Shown piece after piece: positions 14,455 to 18,354 of a stretch of 18,354 nt of DNA. The stretch's first letter is position 1; every line of letters starts with the position of its first letter. The notes beneath the pieces were generated by a model. It saw only the letters and a list, made by a program, of their open reading frames with translations. It was not told the DNA's origin and did not search any database. Made by a program: the position numbers and the translations under genes. Origin of the DNA: CAZTDD01 sp964612675 (GTDB taxonomy: Bacteria > Hinthialibacterota > Hinthialibacteria > Hinthialibacterales > JAKPRU01); NCBI GenBank assembly GCA_964612675.1, contig CAZTDD010000133.1, positions 1 through 18,354 on the forward strand. Direction: 5' to 3'.

Positions 14455-15210
14455 ATGACTGTCGATTGGTGGTTCGAATTCTTTTCCAGTCCCGATTATC
14501 TGAACATATACGGCAAGACAACCAACACGAAACGAACAAAGACCGAACTGAAGTTCGCAGAAAGTGTTCTTACGTGGGATCGGGATCAGTGGATACTGGA
14601 CGCGCCCTGTGGACAGGGACGCCATACCTGGGAGCTGCATCGCCGCGGCTACCGTGTCGTCGGCGTCGATATCTCCGAATATCTGCTCGAAGTGGCACGG
14701 AAACAACGGCGCATATGGGAGAAGCAGGCTCACTTTGTTCGAGGCGGTTTGCGTTCAATTCCCCTTGCTTCGAACAGCGTTCACTGGGCGATGAGTCTCT
14801 TCTCCAGCTTCGGGTATGGTGAAACGGAAGAGGAGAACCTGCGGATCATGCAGGAGTATGCACGGGTGCTCGCACCGGGCGGAAAGCTTCTGATCGACGT
14901 AATGAACCGGCACCACATCGTCAAGTTCCTTTCTCCCGTGTATCGCCACAAAAAGGGAAGACTCGCAATTCGCGAGGAACGAACAATTATCCATGACGGA
15001 CGGCGGCTTTCGAATCAGATTACCGTTACCGATCCGGACGGCGAACAACGCCGGTACAATTATGTTCCCTGGTTATTCAACGGATGGGAACTCTCGTGGA
15101 TGGCGAAACAAGCAGGGCTCGATCCGCAGGCGGTTTACGGCCATTTTGACGGACGCCCATATGGGGAAGACGAGGAACGGGCGATGTTGGTCGCACAGAA
15201 ACCTGCTTAA
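14455..15210 (+). CDS. Class I SAM-dependent methyltransferase
   Basis: 251 residues. The SAM-binding motif I is ILDAPCGQGRHTWEL (47-61), followed by RVVGVDIS (67-74) with the ribose-binding acid D72. The middle SLFSSFGYGETEEENL and the post-motif VLAPGGKLLIDVMN (135-150 region) place it in the Methyltransf_11/25 group. The C-terminal part is beta-rich, as in this group. The substrate is not recognisable. The start ATG has GGAG only a few bases upstream, which is close, but no better start is seen. Palindromic repeat C lies between it and the cupin gene, so it may be transcribed separately. It ends 3 bp from the stop of the convergent DUF4139 gene. Confidence 0.9.
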   Translation: MTVDWWFEFFSSPDYLNIYGKTTNTKRTKTELKFAESVLTWDRDQWILDAPCGQGRHTWELHRRGYRVVGVDISEYLLEVARKQRRIWEKQAHFVRGGLRSIPLASNSVHWAMSLFSSFGYGETEEENLRIMQEYARVLAPGGKLLIDVMNRHHIVKFLSPVYRHKKGRLAIREERTIIHDGRRLSNQITVTDPDGEQRRYNYVPWLFNGWELSWMAKQAGLDPQAVYGHFDGRPYGEDEERAMLVAQKPA

Positions 15211-15213
15211 CCG

Positions 15214-16878
15214 TCAACGCTCAAGGCCGCTGAGTACCGTGTCTTTGGGAAATTTCAACTTGTAGGAGTAAAGAATCGTTCGTTCCGCTTTCGGTGCGAG
15301 TTCGAGAATCCAGCGGACGATTCCGTTATTCTCGAGCGAATATTCCTCGTTTCGGCAGCGAAAATCTTCCAGTTTGATGTCTTCATGTTTGGGTACAGGC
15401 AGCTGGTCAACCACTTCAAGTACAATCCGACTGTCGCGCCGGTTGATAATGTCGAGCCGCCATCGCCAGGTGATTTGCTGACCGGTCGTCAGGATCAATC
15501 CCGATGAATCCAAAGTCCGTTCGAGTTCTGTCTGACGGACTTCAATGTGTGGGTCCGTCCCGAGATAGAAGTCGAGGGCCGCACCCGGCATCGTCGTATG
15601 GATGGTTGTCGTCGAGAGAAAATCGCTCCCGAGGAAGATATTCGCATCTCCACTGAGAAGCGGATAATTCGAGTTGTTGGTCATGACCGCTCTTAAGAAG
15701 GTATACGGTCCCTGACGGGGGATCGCGATGTACTGGAGACGCGCCGGGAAACGGAAATTCGCTATGGTGACTTTACTGTCGTTTGTCCCCGAGGGAATCG
15801 TTTCCGGTGTGGGGAGTTGGAATGAGAACGCAATCTCGTCCGATTCATATTCGAGAGCGAACGCCCCCAAATCCGCCGGCTGGAAGAGGGGAACCGTATC
15901 GGTTTTGTCCGACGAAGTGTCGGTGGGTTTAGCCGCACGGGATTCCCCGTTATTCCCATTGGTTGCTGTGGTCTTTAATGAACTCGCGAAACCAACGTTC
16001 CAGGGGCTGAGATCCTTTGGACGACCGTAAAGCAGGGGTTTGCCCGTGGAGAGCGTCAGTTCGACATTCGGCCATGCTTTGCCTGTGCGCTGACGCACAT
16101 TTGCGTGATACGAAACATTGAGGACTTCCTCTTCCTCCAGATACCGAACGTCGTAGGTGGGGGTCCATCTGGCTCCCTGTACGACATAGGAAAGCGAGAT
16201 ATCCCCGTTCACCGGACTCGCGGCCTCTACATCCACCACAATCTCATAGGCGTCGGAGAGATTTTCTCCCACACGCTCCATCTCCTGGTAGAGATTCTCA
16301 ATGCGTTCTTCCAGATCGCGTTTCTTCGGTGCCTGCTCCCGGATTGTGCGGCGCAAACCGCGAATTTGTTCGGTGAGTGTTCGGTACAAGTCCTGCCATT
16401 GAAATGACGAACCGCCACCCCGCACCAGTTCGTCCGCGACGACATCCGCAGCGCTTTCTCCGACTTTCCGCAGGAACTCGATCTGCTCATTCAATGTCCG
16501 TTCTTCATCGACAATGATTTGTAGATCGTCTTCCAATCGTCGGATCTGATTCATGAGATGGCGCTGGCGTGCTTCTTTCTGCTCTTCCAGGGTTTCTCGT
16601 CGACTACTGACCCCTACAATCTTCACAGGATCGGAAAAAGAGGAAACATGCAGCGAATCGGCCAAAATGGAACCGGGCAGATGTTTGAACAGAATCTGGT
16701 GGCTACCTTCGGCCAGACGAACCTGCGCCTGACGGAATACCATGGCACGATCATGGTAAATGATCGTTTTCGTGATCTCACCGTCTGCGATAATCTGATC
16801 GCTGTATGCGGTATGGGATACAACGAAACAGATCGCCGCAGACATGAAAAAGAGTACTATGTAAAGTCGACTCATCAT
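15214..16878 (-). CDS. Exported DUF4140/DUF4139 protein (mucoidy inhibitor MuiA-like)
   Basis: 554 residues. Signal peptide about 1-26 (MMSRLYIVLFFMSAAICF, then AYSDQ). The DUF4140 N-terminal domain spans about 30-100 (ITKTIIYHDRAMVFRQAQV, HLPGSILADSLHV). A long coiled coil covers about 97-215 (RQRHLMNQIRRLEDDLQ, RDLEERIENLYQEMERV). The DUF4139 beta domain covers about 220-545 (SYVVQGARWTPTYDVRY, LTLSTGKPL, RTGKAW). This is the MuiA-type architecture, linked by name to mucoidy suppression in Azotobacter; the biochemical role is unknown. A spacer rich in Thr, Ser, Asn and Lys (about 305-335) is species-specific. It follows the NCS2 permease by 45 bp on the same strand; its own ribosome site is weak. 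Confidence 0.9.
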   Translation of the reverse strand: MMSRLYIVLFFMSAAICFVVSHTAYSDQIIADGEITKTIIYHDRAMVFRQAQVRLAEGSHQILFKHLPGSILADSLHVSSFSDPVKIVGVSSRRETLEEQKEARQRHLMNQIRRLEDDLQIIVDEERTLNEQIEFLRKVGESAADVVADELVRGGGSSFQWQDLYRTLTEQIRGLRRTIREQAPKKRDLEERIENLYQEMERVGENLSDAYEIVVDVEAASPVNGDISLSYVVQGARWTPTYDVRYLEEEEVLNVSYHANVRQRTGKAWPNVELTLSTGKPLLYGRPKDLSPWNVGFASSLKTTATNGNNGESRAAKPTDTSSDKTDTVPLFQPADLGAFALEYESDEIAFSFQLPTPETIPSGTNDSKVTIANFRFPARLQYIAIPRQGPYTFLRAVMTNNSNYPLLSGDANIFLGSDFLSTTTIHTTMPGAALDFYLGTDPHIEVRQTELERTLDSSGLILTTGQQITWRWRLDIINRRDSRIVLEVVDQLPVPKHEDIKLEDFRCRNEEYSLENNGIVRWILELAPKAERTILYSYKLKFPKDTVLSGLER

Positions 16879-16908
16879 TTGGAACCGTTGTTTTCAAATT
16901 CTTTGGAT

Positions 16909-16934
16909 GGTTATCCCATCTGGTTATCCCATTA
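16909..16934 (-). repeat. 13-bp direct duplication spanning the permease stop codon
   Basis: GGTTATCCCATCT (16909-16921) is followed directly by GGTTATCCCATTA (16922-16934); the first 11 bases are identical. On the minus strand each copy reads ATG GGA TAA CC, so the last two codons and the stop of the permease gene are duplicated just after its end. It looks like replication slippage. Confidence 0.75.
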
Positions 16935-18258
16935 AGTATATGTAGCGTAGCACGAGAAGGACCGAAACAACATAGAGTAATGGACTTACCTCCTTGATCC
17001 GTCCCGAGACCGTTTTCAGAAGCGTATAGGAAATGAAACCAAATGCGATACCCTCTATGATCTTCATCCCGCCGAAGGGCATCATCACCATGGTGAGGAA
17101 AGCCGGAATTCCTTCCGTCGGATCGGACCAGTCGATTCGGGCGACACAGCGCATCATGATGAATCCGATGATGATGAGCGCAGGGGCCGCGATGGGGTAG
17201 ATGAAGATTGTGTCCGTAAGCGGGTACGGATGCCCCAGCATTCGCACAAGGGGGCTGAAGAACAGTGAGAGAAGCAATAGAACGGCGACCACGACACCGA
17301 CAAGCCCTGTGCGGCCGCCTGCGGCGATACCTGTCGTCGACTCAACGTAGCTTGTGACGCCCGATGCGCCGGTTGTCGCGCCGACGCATGTCCCTATAGC
17401 GTCCGAAAGCAGAACACGCCGAGCACGCGGCAGTTTGCCGTCCCGTAGAAATCCTCCCAACTCCGCCACACCGACGGTTGTGCCGATCGTGTCGAACAAA
17501 TCCAGGAAGAAGAATACAAATACTACCGTTAACAGACCCAGTGACAACGCACCTTGAATGTCCAACTGCATGAAAGTCGGAGCCATCGACGGTGGCGTCG
17601 ATACCACACCCTGGAATTCAGTGATCCCCGTGGCCAGCCCCACTACCGCCGTCAATAGCGTCCCGACGAGAATTGCGCCCGAGAATTCCCAGGCAAGCAA
17701 AATGGAAATGACAATCACTCCGAATAAACATACCAGTACCGGTGGGCTTCCCAGGTCGCCCAGTGTGACATACGTTGCCGGGTCGTCGACCACAAGAGCC
17801 CCCCACTCAAAACCCACAAGCGAAATCATCAGACCGATTCCCGCTGCGATGGATAGATTCAAACACGCCGGAATCGTGTTGATGATACGCTCCCGCATAC
17901 CGAACGCCCCGAGCAGGATAAACAGAACGCCCGATATGAGCACGGCCCCCAAAGCAACCTGCCACGAAATGCCCATGCTACCGCATACAACGAATGCGAA
18001 GAAGAAATTGTGACCCATTGCCGGGGCGAGAGCGATTGGATAATTGGTGAGAAAGGCCATACACAGCGTGGCAACAGCGCTTGAGATGCATGTCGCCACC
18101 ATCACAGCGCCGCCGTCCATCCCCGCCACCGACAGGACCGCCGGCTGAACGAAGATAATATAGGCGAGCGTCAGGAAAGTCGTACATCCCGCGACGATTT
18201 CCGTTTGGATTGTGCTGCCGGCCTCTTCAATTCTGAAAAATCGATTCAATCCCGACAT
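16924..18258 (-). CDS. NCS2 family purine permease (AzgA/PbuG group)
   Basis: 444 residues with 12-14 hydrophobic segments. It begins FRIEEAGSTIQTEIVAG, then FLTLAYIIFVQPAVLSVAGMD, and has the substrate-region sequence APAMGHNFFFAF (close to the family GMG-N motif), FLDLFDTIGTTVGVAE and SDAIGTCVGATTGASGVTSYVEST. AzgA/PbuG proteins import adenine, guanine or hypoxanthine with protons across the inner membrane. GGGGGTG lies 4 bases before the ATG. Repeat element B begins 18 bp upstream of the start codon, so the promoter must lie inside that element or outside the window. The DUF4139 gene follows and may be co-transcribed. Which purine is transported cannot be told. Confidence 0.93.
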   Translation of the reverse strand: MSGLNRFFRIEEAGSTIQTEIVAGCTTFLTLAYIIFVQPAVLSVAGMDGGAVMVATCISSAVATLCMAFLTNYPIALAPAMGHNFFFAFVVCGSMGISWQVALGAVLISGVLFILLGAFGMRERIINTIPACLNLSIAAGIGLMISLVGFEWGALVVDDPATYVTLGDLGSPPVLVCLFGVIVISILLAWEFSGAILVGTLLTAVVGLATGITEFQGVVSTPPSMAPTFMQLDIQGALSLGLLTVVFVFFFLDLFDTIGTTVGVAELGGFLRDGKLPRARRVLLSDAIGTCVGATTGASGVTSYVESTTGIAAGGRTGLVGVVVAVLLLLSLFFSPLVRMLGHPYPLTDTIFIYPIAAPALIIIGFIMMRCVARIDWSDPTEGIPAFLTMVMMPFGGMKIIEGIAFGFISYTLLKTVSGRIKEVSPLLYVVSVLLVLRYIYLMG

Positions 18259-18276
18259 GAGACACCCCCTATTGTC

Positions 18277-18354
18277 TGACAGGTTCGCAAAAAGTCGTGA
18301 AAACGGATTTCAACCCCCTCCTAACCTCCCCCGATCTTCGGGGGAGGAAAAAGA
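18277..18354. mobile_element. Miniature palindromic element B, copy 2 (runs off the window)
   Basis: It begins TGACAGGTTCGCAAAAAGTC at 18277 and continues with GATTTCAACCCCCTCCTAACC and the hairpin CTCCCCCGATCTTCGGGGGAG into an A-rich stretch at the window end. It matches both arms of B copy 1 and has no A insertion, so it serves as the empty-site reference for that insertion. The right half lies outside the window. Confidence 0.7.

Overview
The window looks like chromosomal DNA of an uncultured Gram-negative-like bacterium. Evidence for this: several exported proteins, a large secreted protein with Thr/Pro linkers (PTPTxTPT type), a GHL10 envelope hydrolase, a DUF4139 protein, and dispersed palindromic repeats between genes. 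Thr/Pro linkers and such repeats are common in environmental candidate phyla of the Sumerlaeota / Hydrogenedentota / PVC-neighbour kind. No marker gene is present, so this placement is only a guess. There are no rRNA or tRNA genes, no CRISPR array and no phage genes.

Layout. (1) 1-4075, minus strand: one uninterrupted, edge-truncated gene for a secreted modular protein of at least 1358 residues (P-domain, CARDB, IPT/TIG-like and other beta modules joined by Thr/Pro linkers), with a strong sigma70-type promoter at 4222-4249. (2) 7540-4314, minus strand: a compact unit of AGCS Na+/amino-acid symporter, P-II nitrogen sensor, PhzF-family isomerase, GrpB/UPF0157 protein and an apparent gene remnant. 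(3) 7754-8333: two small genes facing each other, a 77-residue unknown with a near-perfect Shine-Dalgarno and a 92-residue coiled-coil protein. (4) 8352-8705: a short palindromic element (B) with a second miniature element (A) inserted in it. The insertion is shown by a perfect 10-bp target duplication and by an uninterrupted B copy at 18277-18354. (5) 11881-8703, minus strand: a GHL10/DigH-like hydrolase translationally coupled to a GT-C-like polytopic membrane protein. (6) 11998-12132: a second A element. (7) 12305-15210, plus strand: sugar-phosphate isomerase/epimerase-like TIM barrel, MNT/HEPN pair, cupin, and a class I methyltransferase preceded by a third palindromic repeat (C). (8) 18258-15214, minus strand: NCS2 purine permease followed by an exported DUF4140/DUF4139 protein, convergent with the methyltransferase with 3 bp between stop codons.

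How the genes may work together (inference). The AGCS/P-II unit suggests nitrogen-status control of amino-acid uptake. The GHL10/GT-C pair suggests cell-envelope glycan work. The MNT/HEPN pair has the layout of a small toxin-antitoxin module. The strongest sequence-level observation is the nested miniature-element insertion. The most interesting gene context is P-II beside an AGCS symporter rather than an ammonium channel. I found no defence system or biosynthetic cluster that is clearly new.
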